NCBI GenBank assembly: GCA_965223035.1
Contig: OZ244980.1
Coordinates: 3,286,001-3,350,000 of the forward strand
Reading direction: 5' to 3'
Source: CAMDPA01 sp965223035
GTDB taxonomy: Bacteria; Pseudomonadota; Alphaproteobacteria; Rhizobiales; Hyphomicrobiaceae
DNA length: 64,000 nucleotides
The position numbers were made by a program, and so were the translations under genes. Positions 9,701-16,723 of this stretch are shown here, piece by piece. The notes under the pieces were generated by a model. The model was given only the letters and a program-made list of their open reading frames with translations, did not search any database and was not told the DNA's origin. How positions within the stretch are numbered: position 1 is the stretch's first letter; each line of letters starts with the position of its first letter.

Positions 9701-10171
9701 TGCCAGCGCAACCCCAACGATGCGCTGCAAGCGTTGGTGATGTTCGACGAAGCGGATCTCTACATCCCGGCCAACGCCAAGCCGGCGACCGCCGAACCGC
9801 TTCAGAGCCTGCTGAAGCGGGCCCGTTCCGCGGGCCTCGGATTGATGCTGGCCACCCAGTCACCGGGCGATCTCGACTACAAGAGCCGGGATCAGATCAC
9901 CTCCTGGTTCATCGGCCGCGTCCGAGAGGATACGGCGCTGCGGAAGTTGCGGGCTGCCTTCCAAAGTGAGAGCGGTCTCGATCCGGCAGCCGTGCTGCCC
10001 CATCAAACCGTCGGCGAATTCCATCTGGTTCAAGAAGGCTTGGTCCGGCCGATGAAAGCGCAAAGGTCATTGATCGACGCCGAGCAGGTGCCCTTCGACC
10101 GGATCGAACAGCTCGCGCGCGAGACCAAAGGACAGGATGAGCAACAGCTTAAACTGTTCGACATCGGCTAG
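6713..10171 (+). CDS. Large two-domain ATPase: N-terminal AAA-like P-loop, C-terminal HerA/FtsK-like P-loop
   Basis: This is a 1152-residue protein with two separate NTPase modules. The first has Walker A GQSGAGKT at 78-85 and a Walker B-like LVFAID ending at Asp270. The second has Walker A GGSGSGKT at 754-761, then VLIDRKGDLCSY, Walker B LVMFDEADLY with Asp1012-Glu1013, and LMLATQSPGDL, typical of HerA/VirB4/FtsK-type DNA pumps. The region between them (about 480-660) contains AFEARVFLCNR and KFREGGGRSVLVPIPDWERMM and is unrecognised. HerA-type ATPases translocate along or pump DNA and often pair with nucleases; no nuclease motif is evident here. AGGGAAG before 6713 favours that start; the frame is open to 6632. 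The stop codon TAG is the first TAG of a dispersed repeat. A DNA-processing or defence role is inferred. Confidence 0.82.
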   Translation: MPPQDNLPLPQDIAPADPDRLAAAFEHSITWEDDIWRADPVDVGAVHAKARDKFYALMDAVTSDQHAASMPRILLFHGQSGAGKTHLIRALRTGAHRLGKAYFGYAQMTPDVSNYADYYLRRLINSLEQPYDPDDGGATALTRLTRHLVSDAEVMPVEELERLREADIDETELARFVLQLADDVVASPKFADDNLDVNIVRALLYLQRADPRIDQRVRQYLQGRPLNALAHAAVAALDPHTGEGRSFEIIESLGRLMWSVDKAALVFAIDQVEDLRNFDDAEERFQKAVGNLMQIANRVPRAIIIISSLEEFYGQARAVLPQSYIDRVEKGGPVALLEARSAEEARLIIAKRLEHRSASEQDTTGSTDPSAYFGPNFFEEFGGLSTRRLLEHAQNCLRGSQSQEPEPATPAGGFLNSLVAALGFAPSNDPNHAIDPPPDQLPDQAPAIDYREVWDHFSASNEAEMPAHDAELMDVLIAALERAREEWSEAITGLSLQRLELCDDVPALDLMVKHKRGHAFEARVFLCNRPTQGGGFKRQLDKVLGAMGDHTCFMLRASDFPPNKKNQTAQAYRKFREGGGRSVLVPIPDWERMMAVRQFYDNHRHDPGFAFWFAQARLLSGLAPLIQLLRLDLLERPVMRREATPEETITGVAQAIAEVRDANPDPHDECGGPSTLTSQFEDAEPGLDLADPGGSDGLAVHDRPDCADGVPLEVLLDENANNLESIFVGRLNNRAAKGVTLNKDVLKRHAAVLGGSGSGKTTLALSLIEQLLLRGIPAVLIDRKGDLCSYANPDVWRFNDADHSERQAEREKLGDAIDVAVYTPGRASGRPISITLLPTGISELPEHEQLLLANMSAAALGDMLHLKNSATHQKQSGTLSVALKILGARSRSEVTLDDLIYLLEDEDPELTELTQRMDPSGKIRRDLVAQLDSLRHRNSALFDGGGESLRMESLLGLGPFAREGRTRLSVIYTGFLGDNENILFWVSQFLSEALRFCQRNPNDALQALVMFDEADLYIPANAKPATAEPLQSLLKRARSAGLGLMLATQSPGDLDYKSRDQITSWFIGRVREDTALRKLRAAFQSESGLDPAAVLPHQTVGEFHLVQEGLVRPMKAQRSLIDAEQVPFDRIEQLARETKGQDEQQLKLFDIG

Positions 10172-10231
10172 ATCATCGCGCCTTTGATCGGGATCGTTCC
10201 AATTCCGATCAAAGGCAGGTTGCTCCAGGCG
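10168..10231. repeat. Dispersed hairpin repeat, copy 2 (short form), overlapping the ATPase stop codon
   Basis: Short form bounded by CTAGATCATCGCGCC on the left and GGCAGGTTGCTCC on the right, with stem GCCTTTGATCGG / CCGATCAAAGGC. The TAG at 10169-10171 is the stop codon of the preceding ATPase gene. As a hairpin just after a stop codon it could protect or terminate the mRNA. Confidence 0.85.
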
Positions 10232-10430
10232 TGCATTGTCCGGCAGCGCAAACGGCCGGGGCGCCGATGAAAGTTCAAGGTCAACGCTGGCCGGTATGGT
10301 TGGCTGCCGCCGCGTGACACGGGCCAGCCACAATGAATTGTGTAAAAACCTTTTTTCCGACCCGCAAAAAGTCGGCTTTGTCGACTTTCCTATGCCAAGA
10401 TATCAACAGGCGATCCGCCGTCCAGGCTAC

Positions 10431-10439
10431 TTATCCACA
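10431..10439 (+). promoter_or_regulatory. Single DnaA-box-like sequence
   Basis: TTATCCACA, a perfect match to the strong DnaA box consensus, in an AT-rich intergenic stretch. There is only one clear copy, and no dnaA, dnaN, parAB or hemE gene nearby, so this is not evidence of an origin. It may be a chance match or a DnaA regulatory site. Confidence 0.3.
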
Positions 10440-10709
10440 GGGCGTAAATCGGTGCATTGATTGGACTTGCGTCCGATTCCCAGCCGGTAGGACGGCCGCA
10501 TTGGCGCGCTTGCCGATTGGAGCGGAATTCATCGGTGTTACCAAAATCTCGCAGCAATTGATTCTGTTTCAAGCGGAACGCATTAAATGGGTGTCAAACA
10601 CCATTTATTCGTGTATTGAGATTACCGGTCGCGACGTGTTTTACGGCCATTACGCCGCTTATTCGTTGCGGCGATTGGCCGGTGCCAACAAGTTTTGCGG
10701 GGTAGGGCT

Positions 10710-10802
10710 GTGGACGTTAAGGCGATCTTGTTCATGTTGCTGGCGAGCACCTTGGCGCCAGTGCTTGGTGCCGGACTGTATGTCCTTCTCTACACGCTGT
10801 AG
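10710..10802 (+). CDS. Possible 30-residue single-span membrane peptide
   Basis: A GTG-started frame of 30 codons encodes a short charged start (VDVKA), then a continuous hydrophobic stretch (ILFMLLASTLAPVLGAG, then LYVLLY) and ends in TAG. That is the composition of a small membrane peptide. A purine-rich GGGG/AGGG stretch lies just upstream, though very close to the start codon. I know of no family match and the frame is short enough to arise by chance, so this is tentative. Confidence 0.3.
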   Translation: MDVKAILFMLLASTLAPVLGAGLYVLLYTL

Positions 10803-11166
10803 GCGCTGCCAACCTCAACGGCCGGAGCGTGCTTCGCGGCGAACCAGGTGACTGAGAACATATCCTGACTACCGGTGCTAACTTCCGGCGGCGCCTACGC
10901 CGGCGCAGCGACCGGCCTTCACCGAAACCTGGGTGCGACAACGGCTGGGGCCGGCAGGCTGCCCCAGTCTGAGACCTAAACCTCTGATGGAATGCGTGAT
11001 TTCCTGGCCAACAGCGGGCAGGTGGGTGCGCACCCGGGCCGTTGAGCGTTGAGCTGGTCATGACGACTGACAGGGCGCGCCGGACACACTAAGCTGACCT
11101 TACCGGTTCAGTATGTCGGCGGCACAGGTACTTGGGACGCCGACTCCAGCGCGACCCATCAGACCC

Positions 11167-12453
11167 ATGATCAAGCGGCTCATCGACGATTGCTTTGTGC
11201 ATGACGGCAAGCGGATGCGGCACGACTCCGCGGTCGCCCTGCTGCGGCAGCGCATCGCCCCGACCACCGATCTGGAAGCCGTCGATCTCTTCGCCCTATC
11301 GGGACGCATCGCCGGCGAGCCGATTGACGCCCCCTTTCCGGTGCCCAACCATACCAACGCCGCGGTCGACGGTTATGCGTTTAACAGCGCGCACTACGAT
11401 CCGGAAACCGGCACCGCGTTTGCTGTAACGGCCCGTGCGGCCGCCGGGCACGCCATGGTCGAGGCCGTTCCAAGCGGGGCTGCCGTTCGGATCTTCACCG
11501 GGGCGGCGCTGCCGGCCGGGGTCGATACCGTGGCCATGCAGGAAGATTGCGCGTCGCCAACGGATGCGACAGACCAGAGCCGGATCTACGTTCCAGGCGG
11601 TTTGAAACCCGGCGCCAACGTGAGGCCGGCCGGCGAGGACGTCGCGGCAGGGATGCGGCTGGTCGAGGCCGGCCAGATCATTCGCCCCCAAGATCTGGCG
11701 GCGCTCGCCTCGATCGGTCGAAGCTCGCTACTGTGCCATAAAAGGCCGGTCGTCGGCTTCGTCTCAACCGGAGATGAGGTGGTCAGAGCCGGTGCGGGTC
11801 GGCTGCAGTTCGGTCAAGTTTATGACGCCAACGCACCGATGCTGCATGCGCTGATTGCCACCACCGGCGCCATGCAACGTGATCTCGGGGTCTGGCCGGA
11901 CGATGCGGCCGTGGTCGAGCAACGATTGGCGGCGGCGGCCGCGCAATGTCATGTCGTGATCACGACAGGCGGCGCCAGCTTGGGTGAAGAAGATCATATG
12001 ACCGCGGCCCTGGCGCGATTGGGCACACGGCATTTCTGGCAGCTGCAAATCAAGCCGGGTCGACCGATGATGTTCGGCCAGGTCGGTGACACGGTCATCA
12101 TCGGGCTGCCTGGCAACCCAGTTGCGGTGTTCGTATGCTTCCTGATGTACGTCTGGCCAATGTTGCGGCGTCTGAGCGGTGCCGCTTGGCCGGAGCCGCT
12201 TTCTCTCATCGCCCGCGCTGACTTCGAGCAGACCTCGCGCAAGATCGGCCGACGCGAATTCTGGCGCGGCCACCTTAAGTGGCACACGGACGGGCTCGCG
12301 GTCAGCAAATACCCGCGCGACGGATCGGGATTGATATCCTCACTACGCGCGGCCAATTGCTTGATCGACATCCCCGAAGACATGGCCACCGTCAGCCGCG
12401 GGTCGCCCGTGCGCGTCATACCGTTCACGGCATTCGGCATCCAGACGCGTTAA
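11167..12453 (+). CDS. moeA: Molybdopterin molybdenumtransferase MoeA
   Basis: MoeA inserts molybdate into adenylylated molybdopterin to complete the molybdenum cofactor in the cytoplasm. The 428-residue protein has the family signatures in order: NHTNAAVDGYAF (the DGYA motif), IFTGAALPAGVDTVAMQED, PAGEDVAAGMRLVEAG, VGFVSTGDEVV, YDANAPMLHALI, VVITTGGASLGEEDHM, QLQIKPGRPMMFG and LPGNPVAVFVCF, with the small C-terminal domain after about residue 345. The frame is open to 11113; I prefer 11167 because homologues begin near the LIDDCF-like segment, although neither start has a clear ribosome binding site. A molybdenum hydroxylase encoded at 58746-62789 is a likely client. Confidence 0.92.
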   Translation: MIKRLIDDCFVHDGKRMRHDSAVALLRQRIAPTTDLEAVDLFALSGRIAGEPIDAPFPVPNHTNAAVDGYAFNSAHYDPETGTAFAVTARAAAGHAMVEAVPSGAAVRIFTGAALPAGVDTVAMQEDCASPTDATDQSRIYVPGGLKPGANVRPAGEDVAAGMRLVEAGQIIRPQDLAALASIGRSSLLCHKRPVVGFVSTGDEVVRAGAGRLQFGQVYDANAPMLHALIATTGAMQRDLGVWPDDAAVVEQRLAAAAAQCHVVITTGGASLGEEDHMTAALARLGTRHFWQLQIKPGRPMMFGQVGDTVIIGLPGNPVAVFVCFLMYVWPMLRRLSGAAWPEPLSLIARADFEQTSRKIGRREFWRGHLKWHTDGLAVSKYPRDGSGLISSLRAANCLIDIPEDMATVSRGSPVRVIPFTAFGIQTR

Positions 12454-12497
12454 GGATCTGCTTTAACCCTAATATGAGAGCCCACCCCAGGGTTCAG

Positions 12498-12519
12498 CTT
12501 GTTAGAATCAATTAACAAG
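12498..12519. promoter_or_regulatory. Inverted repeat, possible operator or weak terminator after moeA
   Basis: CTTGTTA (12498-12504) pairs with TAACAAG (12513-12519) across an 8-base spacer, followed by TTTTC. The AT-rich stem is weak for a terminator. It may instead be a regulator binding site in front of the histidine kinase gene. Confidence 0.4.
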
Positions 12520-12523
12520 TTTT

Positions 12524-12550
12524 CTCAAATATTTATCAAACATATTTGAG
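12524..12550. promoter_or_regulatory. Perfect 9-bp inverted repeat upstream of the histidine kinase
   Basis: CTCAAATAT (12524-12532) and ATATTTGAG (12542-12550) form a perfect inverted repeat with a 9-base spacer. It stands out in GC-rich DNA and lies 140 bases before the kinase gene, so it is a candidate operator for a dimeric regulator. The regulator is unknown. Confidence 0.4.
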
Positions 12551-12689
12551 CACGCTCGTGAGCACTGCAACTACGTCAGTTGGGAAGTCGGAAGGATCCG
12601 GCCTGAGATAACGTTCATTCACGCCGCCGACCCATTTCAGTGGGAGTTGAATTGCGGCTGCGCCAATTGCACGAGGTGGCATAGTCTCT

Positions 12690-15041
12690 ATGTGGAGTTG
12701 TGAACACGTTGCGCATGTCCTCAGGACGCGGTTCATGCAATGCGACGCGCTGGGCGTTGTCTTTCCGCTGATCACACTGCTGCTGATGCCAAGCTCGCCG
12801 TCCGCGGCTCAGGTGGTGTTGGCGGCCGGCCTGGCCATTGCTTTGATTCGTCTGCTTTCGCGTGTGTTTCCGGGCCGTACCGATGGTTCAGATCAAGCCA
12901 GGGAAGGGCTGGAACGACGGATTGAGGAGCTTAAGGATCTCGCCTGGGAGCTGAAGGACAAGGAGGCACGCACCCGAGAACTGATGGATTCGCTGGGTAC
13001 GGTGATTTACCGTTGTGACAAACGAGGGCAACTGACCTTCGTCAATCGGGCATTTTGCCGGGTGTTTGGGGTCGACGCCAACGACGTGCTGGGTACCGAA
13101 TTCACGCCGAACCTGTTGGTTGAGGAGCCGGCCGTCGATCATCGCGCGGATGGCTCGTGCGCGTCGCGGAGGCTTCAAGTTGACACGACAGCCGGGCCGC
13201 GCTGGTACTTATTTGAACAACAAGCCGTGCCGGGCGAAGGCCACGGCAGCGGTCTTGCCGCCGATGAAATTCAGCTGTGCGGTCGGGATGTGACCGACCA
13301 GCGGGCCTTTCAGGTCGAACTGGCCAACGCCCGCGACCAGGCGCTGTCAGCCGATCGGGCCAAGTCACGGTTCCTGGCGGCCATGAGCCACGAAATCCGC
13401 ACGCCGATGAACGGGATTCTCGGAATGGCCGGGCTGTTGTTGGACAGTGGCCTCACCTTGGAGCAACGTTGCTACACGGAAGCCATCGACCAATCGGCCA
13501 GAACCCTCCTGTTGCTGATTGACGAGATTCTCGACTTCTCCAAGATCGAGGCCGGCAAACTGGCGATCAACGATCGGCCGTTTTCGCTTTACCAATGCGC
13601 GCAAGCCACCATCGAGCTGCTGGCGCCGGCGGCCGCCGAGAAAGGCCTTGAGTTGGCTTGGACCATCGACCCAACACTGCCGAGCCAGCTGTCGGGGGAC
13701 GAGGCGCGCATCCGTCAAATCCTGCTCAACCTGATCGGCAATGCGCTGAAGTTCACGGACCACGGCGGCGTGCTGGTCAAGGTCTCTGGCGCCCGGCAAA
13801 CCAGCGAGACGCTGCTGGCTGCGATCGAGGTTGAAGACACCGGCATTGGGTTGAATGCTGAGGCCAAGGAACAAATCTTCGTGGAGTTCGGGCAAGGCGA
13901 CCCCGAGCAAGATCAGCGCCGCGGGGGGACCGGGCTGGGTCTGGCGATCTCTCGACGATTGGCCCGTGCCATGGGTGGCGACATTGAGGTGGTCAGTGAG
14001 CCGGGCCAAGGGGCGACGTTTACAGCAACCATCAACCTTCGCACCGTTGCCGATGCGGCTGCCCATACCACCGCCCTGCCGTTGGTGGAGCATGCTGGAA
14101 GTGTCCTCCTGGTCGTCGATCGACCGATCGAAAGGCGGGCCTTGGCGGCCAATTTGAACGCACTCGGTCTCAAGGCCATCGCGTGTCCCAACCAAAGCGA
14201 CGCCGAGCAACTGACCAATGCGGCGGCAAATACCGACAAACCGGTGGACGTCGTGATGGTCGACTGCACGCTCGAGGTGGCTCGAGCGGGGAACATCCTG
14301 GCCTACGCGATGGCACGCCGACCCGATCGCAAGGTGGGCGGCGTGGTGTTAATCGAGCACCACGAAAAGTCATACCTCAAACCCTTTGGCGAGCGCGGCT
14401 TCCAGGCCCATCTCGTGCGCCCGGTTCGACCGCTCACCATTCTGTCTCGCCTCGGATTTGGTGGTCCACACACCGCGCCAGCACAACTGCAACATGCCGA
14501 AGCGATGGGCTTGGTCGATCTGACGCGCTATGGTTCGGTGAACAGCCTGGTGTTGTTGGCCGAGGATAACGATGTCAATGCCCTGCTGGCGCGCCGCATG
14601 CTGGAAAAAGTCGGCTGCAAAGTGATTCATGTCCGCGATGGCGAACAGGCTGTCGAAGCCGTCAAGCAGTCGTTTGAGCCGATGCAACGGCCATACGACA
14701 TCGTGTTAATGGATCTGCACATGCCGCGGTTGGATGGCTTGGAGGCGACCGCAGCCATTCGAAGACTTACCGACGAAGACCCATCGCGACTGGCCAAGGT
14801 GCCGCCGATCGTCGCCTTGACGGCCAACGCCTTCGCCGAGGATCGTCGCCGCTGCCTCGCCGCCGGGTTGGACGATTATTTGTCCAAACCGTTTCAAAAG
14901 GACGAGCTCACCGCATTGCTCGAACGGTGGCAGGCTCGCCGTTATGGCGTCGATCGCGATGGTGTCACGGCGGCCTGGTCTCCATCGCCGGCCACGCCGC
15001 CCAAGCGTCGTCGCGTCGCGGCAACGCATGGCGCGAATTGA
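12690..15041 (+). CDS. Hybrid sensor histidine kinase/response regulator
   Basis: This 783-residue protein has a hydrophobic N-terminus (about 22-60), a short coiled coil, a PAS domain (about 95-210; LGTVIYRCDKRGQLTFVNRAF), HisKA with phosphoacceptor His234 in MSHEIRTPMNGILG, and a HATPase domain with QILLNLIGNALKF, DTGIGL and RGGTGLGLAIS. A degenerate receiver-like domain follows (about 468-590), then a complete receiver domain with Asp675 in IVLMDLHMPRLDG and a conserved Lys in LSKPF. It would autophosphorylate His234 and pass phosphate to Asp675. No partner regulator is adjacent, so the output is unknown. The tail is basic (PPKRRRVA). An internal Met at 12735 is a possible alternative start. 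Confidence 0.92.
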   Translation: MWSCEHVAHVLRTRFMQCDALGVVFPLITLLLMPSSPSAAQVVLAAGLAIALIRLLSRVFPGRTDGSDQAREGLERRIEELKDLAWELKDKEARTRELMDSLGTVIYRCDKRGQLTFVNRAFCRVFGVDANDVLGTEFTPNLLVEEPAVDHRADGSCASRRLQVDTTAGPRWYLFEQQAVPGEGHGSGLAADEIQLCGRDVTDQRAFQVELANARDQALSADRAKSRFLAAMSHEIRTPMNGILGMAGLLLDSGLTLEQRCYTEAIDQSARTLLLLIDEILDFSKIEAGKLAINDRPFSLYQCAQATIELLAPAAAEKGLELAWTIDPTLPSQLSGDEARIRQILLNLIGNALKFTDHGGVLVKVSGARQTSETLLAAIEVEDTGIGLNAEAKEQIFVEFGQGDPEQDQRRGGTGLGLAISRRLARAMGGDIEVVSEPGQGATFTATINLRTVADAAAHTTALPLVEHAGSVLLVVDRPIERRALAANLNALGLKAIACPNQSDAEQLTNAAANTDKPVDVVMVDCTLEVARAGNILAYAMARRPDRKVGGVVLIEHHEKSYLKPFGERGFQAHLVRPVRPLTILSRLGFGGPHTAPAQLQHAEAMGLVDLTRYGSVNSLVLLAEDNDVNALLARRMLEKVGCKVIHVRDGEQAVEAVKQSFEPMQRPYDIVLMDLHMPRLDGLEATAAIRRLTDEDPSRLAKVPPIVALTANAFAEDRRRCLAAGLDDYLSKPFQKDELTALLERWQARRYGVDRDGVTAAWSPSPATPPKRRRVAATHGAN

Positions 15042-15375
15042 CGCCGGAGCCGGAAGACAAAGATCCACGGCAGGCTGGCCCAAGCTGCCGTGAATTGCGC
15101 GAAATCAATCCGTCAACGGCTCAGATCGGCATGATCTGAGCTGAACCGCGCTTGCTCCGGGCTGCGCCGCGGGCCACCAGCGATCGTTGACGGTCTCATG
15201 TGGACGTCAAGCTGCAATCAGGCTGGCGGTCTATCGCGTGCGCAGTCATGGCGCACGGTTGATCGCATCTCACGCAATGTTCAGATGTTTGCTCACATGT
15301 CAGGGGCGTTTAACCGTTGGTGGGATGAAGAATGATGACGTAAGCAGGTCGGGGGGCCGGCTGCGGAGGATTGTG
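15042..15375. other. Intergenic region
   Basis: Between the histidine kinase and the Arg/Tyr-rich protein gene. The frame of the latter is open back to 15187 but carries no recognisable sequence there. I see no repeat or strong hairpin. Confidence 0.5.
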
Positions 15376-15696
15376 ATGAAGCGATTGAGCTTACGTGTTG
15401 TTCCGTTGGTGATGGCGACGATGGCGGCGATGGCCGTCAGCTTTGTACAGACCGAAGAAGCTCAGGCGAGACGGGGGCGTGGCATCGCCATCGGCATTGC
15501 CATCGGCGTTGTCGGTGGCGTGATCGCCCACCATGCGCTCCGCCATCGCTACCGCCGGTATTATGCTTACCGGCCGTATCGTTATCGCCGGGTTTGGCGG
15601 CGCTATTACTACCGGCCGTATCGCTATCGCCATGTGATCCGCTATCGGCGCGCGCCGCGCTGCATTTATCGCTATGGACGGCGCTACTGCCGTTAG
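15376..15696 (+). CDS. Small exported Arg/Tyr-rich protein
   Basis: A 106-residue protein with a signal peptide (KRLSLRVVPLVMATMAAMA..., cleavage probably after EEAQA), a short Gly/Ile hydrophobic stretch (IAIGIAIGVVGGVIA), then about 55 residues built almost entirely of Arg, Tyr and His in patterns such as YRRYYAYRPYRYRR and YRPYRYRHVIRYRR, ending CIYRYGRRYC with two Cys. Short Arg/Tyr-rich secreted proteins of unknown function are common in alphaproteobacteria. The very basic, aromatic tail could bind envelope polyanions such as LPS or nucleic acid, but that is a guess. GGAGGA 5 bases before 15376 decides the start over upstream Met codons. Confidence 0.75.
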   Translation: MKRLSLRVVPLVMATMAAMAVSFVQTEEAQARRGRGIAIGIAIGVVGGVIAHHALRHRYRRYYAYRPYRYRRVWRRYYYRPYRYRHVIRYRRAPRCIYRYGRRYCR

Positions 15697-15807
15697 TGAA
15701 TCCGACCCAATGGCGTGATGGTCTGTGTGGCCCCGTACAGGAACGGGACGGGGGAGCACTGGCACGGCTGAACCGACCACGGCGGAACCAATCTCGATCA
15801 TCGTGCT

Positions 15808-15945
15808 TAGATCATCGTGCTTAAATGGGATCCGCAAGGCCGGTCCCAAATCTAGCCACAAAGATGCTCGCCCTTCAAGTGGTGAGCAACTTTTCTGCTG
15901 TTCATCGGCATCGGAACGATGCCGATGAACAGCAGGTTGGTCTAG
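15808..15945. repeat. Dispersed hairpin repeat, copy 3 (B then A), overlapping the stop codon of the HdeD-like gene
   Basis: It runs from TAGATCATCGTGC, through a diverged hairpin B, a GTGGTGAGCAAC linker and hairpin A (CTGTTCATCGGCATCG / CGATGCCGATGAACAG), to GGTTGGTCTAG. It sits between convergent genes, and its terminal CTA is, on the minus strand, the TAG stop of the HdeD-like gene at 15942-15944. Confidence 0.85.
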
Positions 15946-16511
15946 CGCGCGAACAGCGACATCATCAAAAACGCCAAACCCGATAACAGCAGATTGATGC
16001 CGACCAACAATCCGATCGCCCAGGCGGCCGAACTCGGCAGCTCCATGAAGATCAGGACGCCCACGGCAATCGCTGCTATGCCGCTGAGCAACACCCAGAA
16101 CCAACCATCCTGAGGACGAACCTGAAGGCTCAGGATAAATTTAAAGATGCCTTCGACGATGAATAAAATGGCGATCAGCAAGGTCAGGCCGACGATGCCG
16201 GCCAACGGGAAGAACGCCATCCAGCCACCGACCCCGGCATACAGCAAGCCGATCAGCAAATTGGCGAAAAAGCCCTTCCAATCCCTCGCGTAGAATGCGT
16301 GGATGATCTCCGCGATGCCTGCCACTAAGAATAACCAGCCAAAGAACACCTTGGCAACGATGGTTGTTACGACTGGTGCGCCAATCGCTACAATGCCGAG
16401 AATGGTCAGCAATATGCCTAAGGCGATGAACCAGCCGCGCTGCTCGGCGACGACCGCACTGATGGCCGCGGCCTCGGCGCTTGCTGCGGTCGGATTTGAC
16501 TGATCTGCCAT
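15942..16511 (-). CDS. HdeD/DUF308-family membrane protein
   Basis: This 189-residue integral membrane protein has about six transmembrane segments arranged as repeated helix pairs (WFIALGILLTILGIVAIGAP, FFGWLFLVAGIAEIIHAF, and similar later pairs), the layout of the HdeD/DUF308 family. In E. coli HdeD contributes to acid resistance at high cell density; elsewhere the role is not established. The start at 16511 is supported by GGAGG 7 bases upstream; an in-frame Met at 16532 lacks one. The stop codon lies inside the end of a dispersed repeat. Confidence 0.85.
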   Translation of the reverse strand: MADQSNPTAASAEAAAISAVVAEQRGWFIALGILLTILGIVAIGAPVVTTIVAKVFFGWLFLVAGIAEIIHAFYARDWKGFFANLLIGLLYAGVGGWMAFFPLAGIVGLTLLIAILFIVEGIFKFILSLQVRPQDGWFWVLLSGIAAIAVGVLIFMELPSSAAWAIGLLVGINLLLSGLAFLMMSLFAR

Positions 16512-16723
16512 CGTAAAGCCTCCAAAACTCAACTCCGCGACACCCGTGCAACGCGCTGGTTGTCGTCACCACCTCAGATAAAATGAACAGCCAATAATAA
16601 TTAGGCCTATCCGACCCGTGCGCCAACTGCTAATCGCGCGGCAGAGTAACGCGATGCCGGGCGTCGGGTTTGCAACCGAGCGCGCCATGCTGCACAACCT
16701 GTGTACTGGAATGGCTGAGGCCG

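Larger units (their letters stand above)
10172..11166. other. Intergenic region, partly AT-rich, with hairpins and a DnaA-box-like site
   Basis: After repeat copy 2, the stretch from about 10330 to 10660 is noticeably richer in A+T than its surroundings. It holds two mutually exclusive stems (CCGAC 10357-10361 with GTCGG 10371-10375, or AAAGTCG 10368-10374 with CGACTTT 10382-10388), a TTATCCACA at 10431-10439, and GGTGT-CAA-ACACC near 10590. A possible 30-codon gene lies at 10710-10802. A longer frame, 10333-10851, shows no family resemblance and I do not call it. Confidence 0.5.

Noticed and set aside
10431..10439. Chromosome or plasmid replication origin around the TTATCCACA site
   Set aside because: Only one clear DnaA box, no iterons and no replication or partition gene nearby.
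10333..10851. 172-codon plus-strand frame after the ATPase gene
   Set aside because: No family resemblance, odd Cys/Arg/Trp-rich composition in its second half, and it crosses the AT-rich hairpin region; it is better read as non-coding with a possible small gene inside.
13365..14210. 281-codon minus-strand frame inside the histidine kinase gene
   Set aside because: It is antisense to conserved HisKA and HATPase motifs and has no family resemblance; long shadow frames are expected in GC-rich DNA.
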